A stretch of 64,000 nucleotides of DNA, taken from positions 1 through 64,000 of the forward strand of contig CANJMM010000004.1 of the NCBI GenBank assembly GCA_947475765.1, in the 5' to 3' direction. Source of the DNA: Legionellales bacterium (GTDB taxonomy: Bacteria > Pseudomonadota > Gammaproteobacteria > Berkiellales > Berkiellaceae). The notes beneath the pieces are model-generated. The model saw only the letters and a list, made by a program, of their open reading frames with translations, was not told the DNA's origin and searched no databases. This document shows, in pieces, positions 1-8,497 of the stretch (positions are counted from its first letter, which is position 1; each line of letters opens with the position of its first letter). The position numbers were made by a program, and so were the translations under genes.

Positions 1-59
1 CGTGTTTGGCGCCATTGGGTTAAATCTTTAACCACATTCTCTAAGGTAGGTTCTGGCAT
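1..59 (-). CDS. N-terminal fragment of an unidentified protein (cut by window edge)
   Basis: An ATG at 57-59 opens a minus-strand frame that runs off the left edge and reads MPEPTLENVVKDLTQWRQT. Nineteen residues are too few for identification. The pattern of a short polar N-terminus with a TQWR motif is loosely like the small helper proteins of some insertion sequences, but this is only an impression. Confidence 0.35.
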   Translation of the reverse strand, partial: MPEPTLENVVKDLTQWRQT

Positions 60-463
60 CTATTGATTCTCCATCTTTTGATTATTAACAAAAGACGCCA
101 GTCTATCAGGGGTGGGATTTATTGTTATGCAGATTTGCTAATAAGATACAGATATCCTCACAGAATATATTCAGAAACAAGAAAAACCCTTATAACACCC
201 CTTCGGCTTGTGCGCTATCCATCGCCACCCAAATCGCGGGCTACGCCGAGCTATTCTGGGTGGAGAATTCCGCGCAGTTCGTTAAAATAAAGCATTTTTA
301 GTCTTTTTCTATATGAATAAATAGCTACGGAGGCGAATTAAGGTTGCTTTATGACAATCAAATCCTTAAAGTTTTGATTCTCAACTCGAAATTTAAATAA
401 AAATATAAAAGCATGAATCACCATAAAAAAAGATTATATTATTAACAGCCATAATTTTTGGTT
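60..463. other. Intergenic stretch without a recognisable gene
   Basis: About 400 bases lie between the edge gene fragment and the truncated toxin. I see no supported coding frame on either strand. There is a small hairpin with 7-bp arms (tcttttg / caaaaga) at about 71-91, and a patch at about 200-285 that is clearly more GC-rich than its surroundings. The rest is AT-rich. It may be eroded mobile-element or toxin DNA, since the toxin reading frame just to the right is broken. Confidence 0.5.
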
Positions 464-643
464 CTAAAAAATAAAAAGGTAATAAAATGAATTGTCATTC
501 AAAACATTTCGCATCCATTCTTGATGAATCTGCTCTGTCCATTTAGCTTTAAATAAATCTGTCATCGCAAGATGCATTAAGAGATCTCGCAAGGGTGCAG
601 GATATAAAACACAGGCATCATAAACAACAATTACCCGATTCAC
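464..643 (-). pseudogene. Truncated PIN-domain toxin (VapC-like), N-terminal 59 residues only
   Basis: The frame starts at GTG 641-643, whose first G is the last base of the antitoxin TAG stop, the 1-nt overlap typical of toxin-antitoxin pairs. It reads VNRVIVVYDACVLYPAPLRD and continues as a recognisable PIN N-terminus with the first catalytic Asp (residue 9) and a probable second acidic residue in the IHQEW segment, then stops at TAG 464-466 after NSFYYLFIF. PIN toxins of this type are usually about 130-190 residues, so the later acidic residues that complete the Mg-binding RNase site are missing. I could not find the remainder in 1-463. It should be inactive as an RNase. A programmed frameshift is possible but unsupported. 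Confidence 0.7.
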
Positions 644-1113
644 TAATCTTCATATCCCAGATTTAATTTCTGTGCTTCTTCTGTTAATTTAGCAAGTGAT
701 TGAAATCGTGCCTCATCTTCCCGTGCCTTAAACGCCAATACATCTTTGGCTAATATACGACGCTTTGTTCCCACTTTTCTAAAATAAATTTTCCCTTCCT
801 CCAGAAGGCTTACCAAATAAGGACGAGACACATTTAACAAATCGGCTGCTTCTTGTGTTGATAATTCTTGGTGAATGGTGACCAATGTTACTGCATTTCC
901 CTCGCCCATTTGTGCCAATATATCCACTAACAAACATAATGCTTGCGCCGGAATTTCGACTTCTGCTTGTTTTTTTCCTTCTTTGACAAGAATCGCTAAG
1001 TTTTTTTCTAAACTAATATAACTCGACAATTTTCGACTTGATTTTTCAGCCAATGCCGAATCTGCCTTAGAGGGTAATTGGATATTGATGGTTTTTGCTA
1101 TTTTACTTAACAT
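643..1113 (-). CDS. Antitoxin with excisionase-type helix-turn-helix
   Basis: A 156-residue protein whose C-terminal half (from about residue 85) has the MerR/excisionase-like motif LSTQEAADLLNVSRPYLVSL followed by a basic wing (GKIYFRKVGTKRRI) and a helix with KAREDEARFQSLAKLTEEAQ. This is the usual architecture of antitoxins paired with PIN toxins of the VYDACVLYP type. I chose ATG 1113 over the ATG at 1140 because GTGGAG sits about 8 bases upstream of 1113. It overlaps the toxin start by one base. By family, it would bind its own promoter and neutralise the toxin; since the toxin here is truncated, it may now act as an orphan repressor or be decaying. Confidence 0.75.
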   Translation of the reverse strand: MLSKIAKTINIQLPSKADSALAEKSSRKLSSYISLEKNLAILVKEGKKQAEVEIPAQALCLLVDILAQMGEGNAVTLVTIHQELSTQEAADLLNVSRPYLVSLLEEGKIYFRKVGTKRRILAKDVLAFKAREDEARFQSLAKLTEEAQKLNLGYED

Positions 1114-1232
1114 AAGCTTAACTCCACTTATCAAAGTCACTTCATATAATTCGAGTATAGCACAAACGAAGCAAACGAAACATCCGAATTAAGCGAAAAA
1201 ATAAGTGCATATACTTTATTTACCGCCTGATC

Positions 1233-1420
1233 TTATGATTCAACTTGCTGAATTGTTTCGAATAATGACAAACTAATCTGCTCAATTAATTGTAACAATC
1301 GTAAAAAATCACCGCTTTTACGGTAGATAGGGTCATCTTTAAGTACAGAGCAAAGAGCGGTTGACTTGCTTAAGTCGTAAATTTTATTATCACTAAAAAG
1401 ACATTTGCAGATTTGGTGAT
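1233..1420 (-). pseudogene. Possible C-terminal remnant of an unidentified gene
   Basis: An open minus-strand frame without a start codon reads ...LSKSTALCSVLKDDPIYRKS and goes on to end in ...LSLFETIQQVES before TAA at 1233-1235. The amphipathic, Leu/Ile-rich tail looks protein-like, but there is no ATG/GTG/TTG with a ribosome site, and the frame runs back into the left arm of a 34-bp inverted repeat. I could not match it to a family. It may be the tail of a gene broken when the inverted repeat or the ATPase gene arrived, or chance. Confidence 0.25.
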
Positions 1421-1475
1421 GAAGTGATAAGCTTAATTTAAATCACCAAATCTGCAAATGTCTTTTTGGTGATAA
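1387..1475. repeat. 34-bp inverted repeat with 21-nt spacer
   Basis: The arms lie at 1387-1420 and 1442-1475 and are complementary except for one position (a T:G difference near the outer end). The core of each arm contains caaatctgcaaatgtctttt or its complement. The spacer is 21 nt and carries a third gtgataa-like word. The structure ends 34 bases before the ATPase start codon at 1510. There is no T tract, so it does not look like a terminator. It could be an operator, a recombination or transposon end, or the recognition site of the neighbouring ATPase/nuclease. Confidence 0.85.
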
Positions 1476-1509
1476 GTTAAAATCCTCATTCCAGGAACAG
1501 AATAATATT

Positions 1510-2946
1510 ATGTCCGCTACTTTTATAGGCAGAAAAAAAGAATTAGCCCAGCTCACGCTTTTATTAAAAAAGCAATCTGCTAGCCTTGTGGTGATAAAAG
1601 GCAGGCGCCGTATTGGCAAAAGCCGGCTCATACAAGAATTTGGTCAAAATTTTAATCTACTCACTTTTTCGGGTGTACCACCAACCGAAAAAACAACGCA
1701 ACAGGATCAATTGCAAGAATTTGGATGGCAATTGGGCAAGGCTTTAAAAGAGCCTTCTTTTAAAGAAGAGAATTGGAATGATTTATTTCTTCGTCTGGCA
1801 ACGCATACCCGAAAAGGGCGTGTCATCATTTTATTTGATGAAATTTCTTGGATGGGATCAAAAGATCCAAATTTTTTAGGCAAGCTTAAAAATGCATGGG
1901 ATATAGAATTTAAAAAAAACCCTCAACTTATTCTCATACTCTGTGGATCGGTTTCGGCTTGGATTGAAAAAAACATATTAAAAAGCACAGGTTTTCTAGG
2001 AAGAATTTCATTAAATTTAACTTTAGAAGAATTACTGCTTAATGATTGCAATCAATTTTGGGGGAAAGCAGGAAAAAACATTTCTGCCTATGAAAAATTT
2101 AAAATGCTTTCTGTTACTGGCGGTGTGCCAAAATATCTTGAAGAAATTCAGCCTAACTTATCAGCAGAAGAAAATATAACCAATCTGTGTTTTAACAAGG
2201 CTGGTTTACTCTTTAATGAATTTGAGCATATTTTTACGGATATTTTCTCTAACAGAAGCGAAATATATAAACGGATTACCCAAACATTATCTGATGGAAG
2301 AGTCGATTATGAAAAAATTTATACTCAACTCAATATAGAAAAAAGTGGCGTGATCACTGAATATTTAGATGAGTTAGTCAAATCTGGGTTTATTCGTCGT
2401 GATTATACTTGGCATTTGAAAACCGGAAAAACATCAAAACTAAGTAAATATCGAATTTCAGACAATTATTTAAGATTCTATTTAAAATATATTGCGCCAA
2501 ATAAAGAAAAAATAGAACGAAGTGGCTATGCTGGAAAATCGATGCCCTTAATCCCTGGCTGGGAAGGCGCTATGGGGCTACAATTTGAAAACTTAGTTTT
2601 AAATAATAGAGAAAAAATAAGAGATTTACTCAACATCCAATATAATGATGTTATCTATGATAATCCTTTTTTTCAGAACAAAACTACGCGTCAAGAAAGC
2701 TGCCAAATAGACTATTTAATTCAAACGCGCTTTGAAACGCTGTATGTTTGTGAAATAAAATTTTCAAAAAACATGATTAAAAACAATATTATTACCGAAG
2801 TGCAAGAGAAAATAAATCGTTTAAAACCCCCTCGTCATATGTCTTGTCGACCTGTTTTAATTCATGTCAATGAAGTCAGTGAAGAGGTTATTGAGAGTCG
2901 ATTTTTTTCACATATTATTAATTTTAGTCAACTACTTGAGATTTAG
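1510..2946 (+). CDS. AAA family ATPase with C-terminal PD-(D/E)XK nuclease-like (DUF234) domain
   Basis: 478 residues. The N-terminus FIGRKKELAQL and Walker A GRRRIGKS (31-38), with Walker B ILFDEISW near 121, identify the archaeal-type AAA ATPase family that is common on mobile and accessory DNA in bacteria. A winged-helix-like middle (about 260-330) follows. The C-terminal DUF234 part has CQIDYLIQT and then VCEIKFS, which fits the D...ExK core of a PD-(D/E)XK nuclease fold. The biological role of the family is not established. It stands alone between the inverted repeat and the tRNA genes, and ends shortly upstream of the 3' end of the tRNA-Glu gene. Codon use is AT-rich and lysine-heavy, consistent with acquired DNA. 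Confidence 0.8.
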   Translation: MSATFIGRKKELAQLTLLLKKQSASLVVIKGRRRIGKSRLIQEFGQNFNLLTFSGVPPTEKTTQQDQLQEFGWQLGKALKEPSFKEENWNDLFLRLATHTRKGRVIILFDEISWMGSKDPNFLGKLKNAWDIEFKKNPQLILILCGSVSAWIEKNILKSTGFLGRISLNLTLEELLLNDCNQFWGKAGKNISAYEKFKMLSVTGGVPKYLEEIQPNLSAEENITNLCFNKAGLLFNEFEHIFTDIFSNRSEIYKRITQTLSDGRVDYEKIYTQLNIEKSGVITEYLDELVKSGFIRRDYTWHLKTGKTSKLSKYRISDNYLRFYLKYIAPNKEKIERSGYAGKSMPLIPGWEGAMGLQFENLVLNNREKIRDLLNIQYNDVIYDNPFFQNKTTRQESCQIDYLIQTRFETLYVCEIKFSKNMIKNNIITEVQEKINRLKPPRHMSCRPVLIHVNEVSEEVIESRFFSHIINFSQLLEI

Positions 2947-2998
2947 GCAGTAATATGGGATAATGACGCATTTGGTCAAAAAATAAGAATAAAATGAT

Positions 2999-3020
2999 AA
3001 GCCACCTTATAAAAGATGGC
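2999..3020 (-). terminator. Possible terminator of the gltX-tRNA unit
   Basis: On the minus strand the last bases of tRNA-Glu (GCCATC) can pair with GGTGGC 8 bases later, followed by a T-rich but interrupted tract. The stem is only 6 bp with one G:U pair and includes the encoded CCA end, so the assignment is weak. Confidence 0.3.
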
Positions 3021-3092
3021 GTCCCCAAGGGGGTTCGAACCCCTGTTACCGCCGTGAAAGGGCAGTGTCCTAGGCCACTAGACGATGGGGAC
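3017..3092 (-). tRNA. tRNA-Glu (anticodon TTC)
   Basis: On the minus strand a 76-nt cloverleaf begins GTCCCCATCGTCTAGTGG and closes with TGGGGAC, discriminator G and an encoded CCA. The anticodon loop is CTTTCAC with anticodon TTC, and the T loop GGTTCGAACC is standard. It is the last gene of the gltX-tRNA-Ala-tRNA-Glu unit, so the synthetase and its own tRNA are probably co-transcribed. Confidence 0.97.
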
Positions 3093-3139
3093 CTAAGTTA
3101 TAACAATTTTCTACTTAAGGTTGGTTCACCAACTGCTTT

Positions 3140-3215
<76 letters not shown>

Positions 3216-3267
3216 TCAAGAGAAGCGTAAATTTTACGTATTCTTTTTCACTCTGTCAATTATTTTT

Positions 3268-4665
3268 TTACATTACAATTAATTGAATTGATTGGCTTAA
3301 TCGTTTCAATGTTTTTTCCCGCCCTAAGAGCCATAGCGTGCTGTCAATCGCAGGAGATGTGGTATGTCCAATTATAGCAACTCGCAGCGGCTGAGCCAAT
3401 TCAGGCATCTTTACCCCTAGTTCTTTTATTGTGTCCTGAATACAGGCATGTAAAGCCTCTTTGGTCCAATTTTCCAAATGCGTTAAATGATGGTAAATGA
3501 CTTCGAGTATTTTTTTAGATTGCGTTACTAGGAATTTTTCTTTAGAGATTTGTTCGTAAGCCAACTCTGTATAAAAGCAAGCACTTTTTTCGGCCATTTC
3601 TTTTAGGGTTTTCACCCGTTCTTTTTGGACTAAAATCACTTCCTTCAAGCTAGGTCCTTTACTTACATCTAGGTCTAATTTTTCAAAATGATAAGCCACA
3701 TGCCCTAATAAGCTGTCTATTGTATTGGTTTTGATATAATGCTGATTTAACCATAACAATTTTTCCATATTCAATGCAGCAGGAGCAGAATTAATGCGAT
3801 AGGTATCAAAAAATTCGATTAATTCTTCTAGTGAAAAAATTTCTTGATCCCCATGTGACCAACCTAAACGGGCCAAATAATTTAATAAAGCATGAGGTAA
3901 AATGCCCATTTCTTTATAATCTAAAACACTGGCGGCGCCATGGCGTTTGGACAGTTTTTTTCCATCTGGCGCTAATATCATAGGCAGGTGCCCATAAATC
4001 GGTGGCTTAAAATTTAAAGCATGGAATATATTGATTTGACGGGGGGTATTATTAATATGATCATCCCCTCTTAAGACATGCGTTATCCCCATATCTGCAT
4101 CATCAACAACGACACTTAAATTATAAGTCGGCGATCCATCTGTTCTGGCTAAAATTAAATCGTCTAATTCCTCATTGGCTATCTCAATTTTACCCTTAAT
4201 CGCATCTTCGATGATAACCAAACCTTCTAGTGGGTTTTTAAAGCGAATCACATAAGGCGCATCAGCAGGAATATTATCTGGCTGCTGATACCGACAATGA
4301 TAATCGTATTTCGCTTTTACTTTTTTAAGAATTTGCATTTCCCGCAATTTTTCTAAACGTTCTTTTGAGCAATAGCATTTATAGGCATGGCCGGTGGTCA
4401 ATAATTGCGAAATAACCGCATGATAACGATCGAATCGTTCTGTTTGATAATAAGGGCCTTCATCCCAAGATAATCCTAACCATTTCATGCCATTTAAAAT
4501 AATATCTACTGCTTCTTGTGTCGAACGCTCTAAATCGGTATCTTCTACTCTTAGAATAAATTTTCCGCCATTTTTCTTTGCAAATAACCAGCAATATAGC
4601 GCAGTTCTCACGCTACCAATATGTAAATATCCTGTTGGAGAAGGCGCAAAACGTGTACAAATCAT
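3268..4665 (-). CDS. gltX: Glutamate--tRNA ligase
   Basis: 465 residues, normal for a bacterial GluRS. It charges tRNA-Glu with glutamate in the cytoplasm. The class I signature HIGS is at 15-18 and the KMSKS equivalent KLSKR at 237-241. Cys97, Cys99 and Cys124 match the zinc-binding Cys-x-Cys...Cys site of the E. coli-type enzyme. VEDTDLER (40-47) is the usual glutamate-pocket region. The anticodon-binding all-helical domain fills the C-terminal third. The ATG at 4665 is preceded by a TATAAT-like box but no clear Shine-Dalgarno. The two tRNA genes downstream, one being the enzyme's substrate, make a tight unit. Confidence 0.97.
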   Translation of the reverse strand: MICTRFAPSPTGYLHIGSVRTALYCWLFAKKNGGKFILRVEDTDLERSTQEAVDIILNGMKWLGLSWDEGPYYQTERFDRYHAVISQLLTTGHAYKCYCSKERLEKLREMQILKKVKAKYDYHCRYQQPDNIPADAPYVIRFKNPLEGLVIIEDAIKGKIEIANEELDDLILARTDGSPTYNLSVVVDDADMGITHVLRGDDHINNTPRQINIFHALNFKPPIYGHLPMILAPDGKKLSKRHGAASVLDYKEMGILPHALLNYLARLGWSHGDQEIFSLEELIEFFDTYRINSAPAALNMEKLLWLNQHYIKTNTIDSLLGHVAYHFEKLDLDVSKGPSLKEVILVQKERVKTLKEMAEKSACFYTELAYEQISKEKFLVTQSKKILEVIYHHLTHLENWTKEALHACIQDTIKELGVKMPELAQPLRVAIIGHTTSPAIDSTLWLLGREKTLKRLSQSIQLIVM

Positions 4666-4689
4666 AGTATTTCAGTTAATCCACATTAA

Positions 4690-4695
4690 ATTATA
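4690..4695 (-). promoter_or_regulatory. Candidate -10 box of gltX
   Basis: On the minus strand TATAAT lies 24 bases upstream of the gltX ATG. No good -35 hexamer is seen at the right distance, so this is a box match only. Confidence 0.35.
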
Positions 4696-4777
4696 TTCAA
4701 AAAATGTTATCTTTCTAGATTGCGTTTAATGCCTTAATTAGGCATTTTTTAAAGATTTCTTAGCCATTCTAACCGTC

Positions 4778-4821
4778 TTAATTTTATATTAATTTTATAT
4801 TAGATTTATATTAGATTTATA
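4778..4821. repeat. Four tandem 11-bp repeats
   Basis: Two copies of ttaattttata are followed directly by two copies of ttagatttata. The block lies in the 271-bp gap between gltX and the C39 ABC transporter, downstream of the latter and upstream of the gltX promoter. The 11-bp period is close to one helical turn, so the A/T tracts would be phased and could bend DNA. No gene was found in this gap. Confidence 0.85.
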
Positions 4822-4936
4822 ATAGAGTAGTTTGATCAAGGAAGAAAGCTGCATATTCTATTTTATCTGACTAACCCTTTTAGTCTGTAATTTTTCGCCA
4901 TTTATTAGTTAGCTTAAAAACACGAATTTTAAAACT

Positions 4937-7108
4937 TTAAGCTTCTTCTGTGCTGCTGATTGCATTGTATGTTATTTGAGCAGAAGTGACTTTCTGCTCT
5001 ACTACCCCTTCTGGCCCAAATACAATCACGCGTTGAGCAGAACGAATAGTATCGGGACGATGGGCAATAATAATTCGTGTCATCTTTAAATGCTGAATAG
5101 ACTGATTGACACCATGTTCCATTGCCACATCTAAATGACTGGTGGCTTCATCTAAAAACAGTATTTTAGGAGAACGATATAAAGCTCTGGCCAATAATAC
5201 CCGTTGTTTTTGACCGCCAGATAAAGAAGCGCCAATTTCCCCAATAAGCGAATTATACCCCATAGGCATATTGATGATATCTTGGTGAATCATCGCCATT
5301 TTGGCACAGCTTTCGATTTTAGCCATATCAGATTGTGCATCAAAAAAACAAATATTGTCACTAATAGAACCCGACAGTAACTGATCATCTTGCATGACAG
5401 CAGCCACTTGATTTCTGAAATTAGCAATTCCTAGCTTATCTAAAGCCATGCCATCTATCAGAATTTCCCCTGATGTTGCTTTAAATAAGCCCATCATCAC
5501 TTTCATTAGGGTTGTTTTTCCGCAACCTGAAGGCCCTACTAAAGCAACTATTTCACCTGGTTCAATATTAAAAGATACCTTATTGACCACTGCGGGTTCA
5601 GATTCGGCATAGCTAAAACAAACTTTTTTCAGCTCAATTTTACCCGTGATATCTTTAAAAGTAGAATGAAACACATAAGGTTCTACTTCTATTTTCTCTA
5701 ACACAATATCGCCTAAACGTTCTAAATGTAATCCTAACATTTTAAGCTCTACCACTGTTTCTATTAGGGCTATTGCTTTAGAAGTGAATTGCTGTTTATA
5801 CGAAATAAAAGCGAACATCATCCCTATGGTAAATCCGGCTGTCCCTGAACCCGATGTAATCATTTGGGCGCATAAATAAATAACAGCAATATTTTCTATG
5901 CCAAATAATAAACTATTTATACTAGAATAAATAATGCCGAGCTTAGCTTGTTTTATGCCTGTATTAATCGTATCCGCATAACGATTTTGCCATAAAACCC
6001 CCCGATCCGATTCTTTGCCATATATTTTAATACTTTGAATTGCTCTAATCGTTTCAATAAAATTAGAGTTTTCTTTGCTAGAAGCGACAATATTTTCTTC
6101 GGTAAGTTGTTTTAAAGGCCTATACCAAGCAAATCGAATTAGGCCATATAACGCTACCGCAACCATCACAACAATCGCTAGCATGCTTGAATAAACAAAT
6201 AACATAATTAACGTTGAAATGGCCATCATGCCATCTACTATGGCCTGAACCAGGCTTGTGGTCAGCAGTTTTTCTATCTGACCCAATGAACCAAATCGCG
6301 AGACAATATCGCCAATATGACGCTTTTCAAAAAAAGGTAGGGGCAATCGAATTAAATGCCTAAATAAATTAGTCGCCATTTGTATACTCAGCATACTCCC
6401 CAATGACAAGACGAGTAAACTTCTTAATCCCGTCACAAATAACTGGATTAACATAACCAATAAAAACCCAACAGCCAATATTTTTAAAAAACTCATGTCA
6501 TGGCTGACAATAGCCTGATCCACCACTAATTGATTATAAAACGGGCTAATTAAAGAAAAAGCTTGCAATACGACTGACAATAAAAATACTTGTAACATAC
6601 TACGCTTTAAGCCGACAACTTTATGCCAAAATGCATCAAACGGTACTTTTTGAACCTCTTTTTTGATTTTAAATTCAGAAGTAGGAATTAATTCAAGGGC
6701 CACGCCCGTAAAATGTTTTGAGACTTCATTGAAGCGAAATGTCCGCTCGCCTTGCGCTGGATCATGAATCACAATGCCCGATTTAGTCACTTTTTTAAGC
6801 ACTACAAAATGATTCATATCCCAATGCAAAATACAAGGTGCTTGCAACTGATCCATTTCTTCAATTTCAAGTCTTAATGGCCGACAAGCATAACTCATTT
6901 TTTCAGCAGTTTGAATAATCTGATGCAGCGTAATCCCTCTTAAAGAAACAGGGTAACGTCGACGCAAGCTAATTAAATCAATTTCATGGCCATGATACGT
7001 GGCAATCATGGCCAAACAAGCCAAACCACATTCTGCTACTTCTGTTTGTAGTATAACCGGCAATCGATTAAATGAACTAAATTTTAATAAACCCAGTGGA
7101 TTTTTCAT
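4937..7108 (-). CDS. Peptidase-containing ABC transporter for double-glycine peptides (CvaB/MchF-like)
   Basis: 723 residues in the order expected for a bacteriocin/microcin exporter: C39 peptidase, six-helix membrane domain, ATPase. In the C39 domain Gln21, Cys27 (in AECGLACL), His100 (DMNHFVVL) and Asp116 (HDPAQG) match the catalytic residues, so leader cleavage should work. Membrane helices lie at about 165-460. The ATPase has Walker A GPSGCGKTT at 525-533, the signature LSGGQKQR and Walker B ILFLDEATSHLD. The family cuts substrates after a GG-type leader while exporting them through the inner membrane. Its ATG overlaps the stop of the HlyD gene by one base, so the two are translationally coupled. 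No outer-membrane channel or substrate gene lies beside it. Confidence 0.93.
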   Translation of the reverse strand: MKNPLGLLKFSSFNRLPVILQTEVAECGLACLAMIATYHGHEIDLISLRRRYPVSLRGITLHQIIQTAEKMSYACRPLRLEIEEMDQLQAPCILHWDMNHFVVLKKVTKSGIVIHDPAQGERTFRFNEVSKHFTGVALELIPTSEFKIKKEVQKVPFDAFWHKVVGLKRSMLQVFLLSVVLQAFSLISPFYNQLVVDQAIVSHDMSFLKILAVGFLLVMLIQLFVTGLRSLLVLSLGSMLSIQMATNLFRHLIRLPLPFFEKRHIGDIVSRFGSLGQIEKLLTTSLVQAIVDGMMAISTLIMLFVYSSMLAIVVMVAVALYGLIRFAWYRPLKQLTEENIVASSKENSNFIETIRAIQSIKIYGKESDRGVLWQNRYADTINTGIKQAKLGIIYSSINSLLFGIENIAVIYLCAQMITSGSGTAGFTIGMMFAFISYKQQFTSKAIALIETVVELKMLGLHLERLGDIVLEKIEVEPYVFHSTFKDITGKIELKKVCFSYAESEPAVVNKVSFNIEPGEIVALVGPSGCGKTTLMKVMMGLFKATSGEILIDGMALDKLGIANFRNQVAAVMQDDQLLSGSISDNICFFDAQSDMAKIESCAKMAMIHQDIINMPMGYNSLIGEIGASLSGGQKQRVLLARALYRSPKILFLDEATSHLDVAMEHGVNQSIQHLKMTRIIIAHRPDTIRSAQRVIVFGPEGVVEQKVTSAQITYNAISSTEEA

Positions 7109-8373
7109 TATAAATGTCCCTTAATGCTATAAATAGGTTCGAGCATCCACTGCAAAATATTACGTTTATCTAATACAATATCTGCCTCAAGACTCATCCC
7201 TGGCTGAACTTCAAATTGCTTGCCATAAGCATAAACCGTTGTGGCATCTAATAACACTGTGACTTTATAGACAGGCTCTTTTATTTCTAATGGTACGGTT
7301 AGTTCTTGTGGCAAAAGTACATTACGTGAAATACTTGAAATTTTACCTTTATAAATACCAAATCGTTGGTGAGGAAAAGCATCATACCGAACCCTTACCA
7401 TTTGATTCACTTCGATAAAACCAATGGCCCTAGAAGGAATATATAGCTCGATTTCTAATACAGATTGATCTGGCAAAATAGAGAGTAATGGCAATTGATT
7501 TACCCAATCCCCTGTATGCACCCCTAAACTTGATACATGGCCTTTTACGGGAGCGCGAATCATCATTTCTCGCCTACCCTCAATTTCAGTTTCTTTTTGA
7601 GTTAACTCTGAAATCGCTTTTTCTATATCATTGATTCTGGCTTGATAGCGTGTCGGCAATTGCTCATATTCAGATTCTATTTGTTTTAAAGCACTTTGTT
7701 TAGATCGCTCTGCTCGAATGGTTTCATTTTGTTGTTGCTGTAAGCTAAGATAGTCTTCATAAATTTTTTGATAATCCACTTGAGAAACATGGCCATTTTC
7801 TTTTAACTTAAACGCATTATTTGCTCTTATTTTAGCCAATTGGACGCGTTCTTCACCCAGCAAAGCAGCCTGATTAATCTGAGCAAGCTCTTCTTGGCTA
7901 TGTATTTTTTGCTGAATGAGTCGATTTTTTTCAGAATGGAATAATGTTTTTTCTGAGGCTATCTGCTCTTGATATTTTTGTTTAGATAACGTGAGCTCTT
8001 GTAGCAACTTAACTTCAACCCCATGCTGAGTCGCCTGAGATTTATCCGAGGTTACCGTAAAAAGCGGATCGCCTTCATTGATAGCCTGCCCTTGCATTAC
8101 ATGGATTTTTGTGATGATCCCTTGTTGTTGCCCAAATATTTTAACAATGCCTTTGTCTGGGACAATCAAGCCTTTCACTGTTTCTTTTTTGGTATAAGTT
8201 CCCCAACATAAAAAAAAAGCCGTTAAAAATAATAAAGCAAGCGCACACCCTGTCATCAATTGATAAGAAAAAGGCTGTAAAAGTAATACCTCACCATATA
8301 ATCTATCTTTTTGATGCACTAAAGCTTCTGTTCTAAACAATGAATCTTGATGGCTTACGTTATTATTCGTCAT
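7108..8373 (-). CDS. HlyD-family secretion adaptor (CvaA/MchE-like)
   Basis: 421 residues with one membrane helix at about 38-58 (LMTGCALALLFLTAFFLCW), a lipoyl/barrel segment with DKGIVKIFGQQQGIITKI, a long coiled-coil hairpin (about 120-270, rich in Gln/Glu/Lys) and a C-terminal beta domain with VRYDAFPHQRFG, typical of CvaA-type adaptors. It is the periplasmic adaptor that joins the C39 ABC transporter to a TolC-like outer-membrane channel. It precedes and overlaps the ABC gene (1-nt overlap at 7108). The channel partner would have to be shared, the LapE-like protein at 12969-14342 being the closest candidate. Confidence 0.9.
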   Translation of the reverse strand: MTNNNVSHQDSLFRTEALVHQKDRLYGEVLLLQPFSYQLMTGCALALLFLTAFFLCWGTYTKKETVKGLIVPDKGIVKIFGQQQGIITKIHVMQGQAINEGDPLFTVTSDKSQATQHGVEVKLLQELTLSKQKYQEQIASEKTLFHSEKNRLIQQKIHSQEELAQINQAALLGEERVQLAKIRANNAFKLKENGHVSQVDYQKIYEDYLSLQQQQNETIRAERSKQSALKQIESEYEQLPTRYQARINDIEKAISELTQKETEIEGRREMMIRAPVKGHVSSLGVHTGDWVNQLPLLSILPDQSVLEIELYIPSRAIGFIEVNQMVRVRYDAFPHQRFGIYKGKISSISRNVLLPQELTVPLEIKEPVYKVTVLLDATTVYAYGKQFEVQPGMSLEADIVLDKRNILQWMLEPIYSIKGHL

Positions 8374-8497
8374 ATTATCCCCCGATTGCCTATTTTAGAG
8401 GGAATTGATCAAATAAAATAGCCTATAAGCCCTATGCTTATCTGCTTAAAACTACCTTTGGTCGGAATATTGATTGTGATTACACGATTTTACGATT

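Noticed and set aside
63-290. 75-codon plus-strand frame
   Set aside because: No ribosome site, mixed low-complexity composition and no protein-like pattern.
4728-4750. Hairpin aatgcc/ggcatt followed by Ts
   Set aside because: The T run is on the plus strand, while all neighbouring genes are on the minus strand and no plus-strand transcript ends here; in the useful direction there is no T tract.
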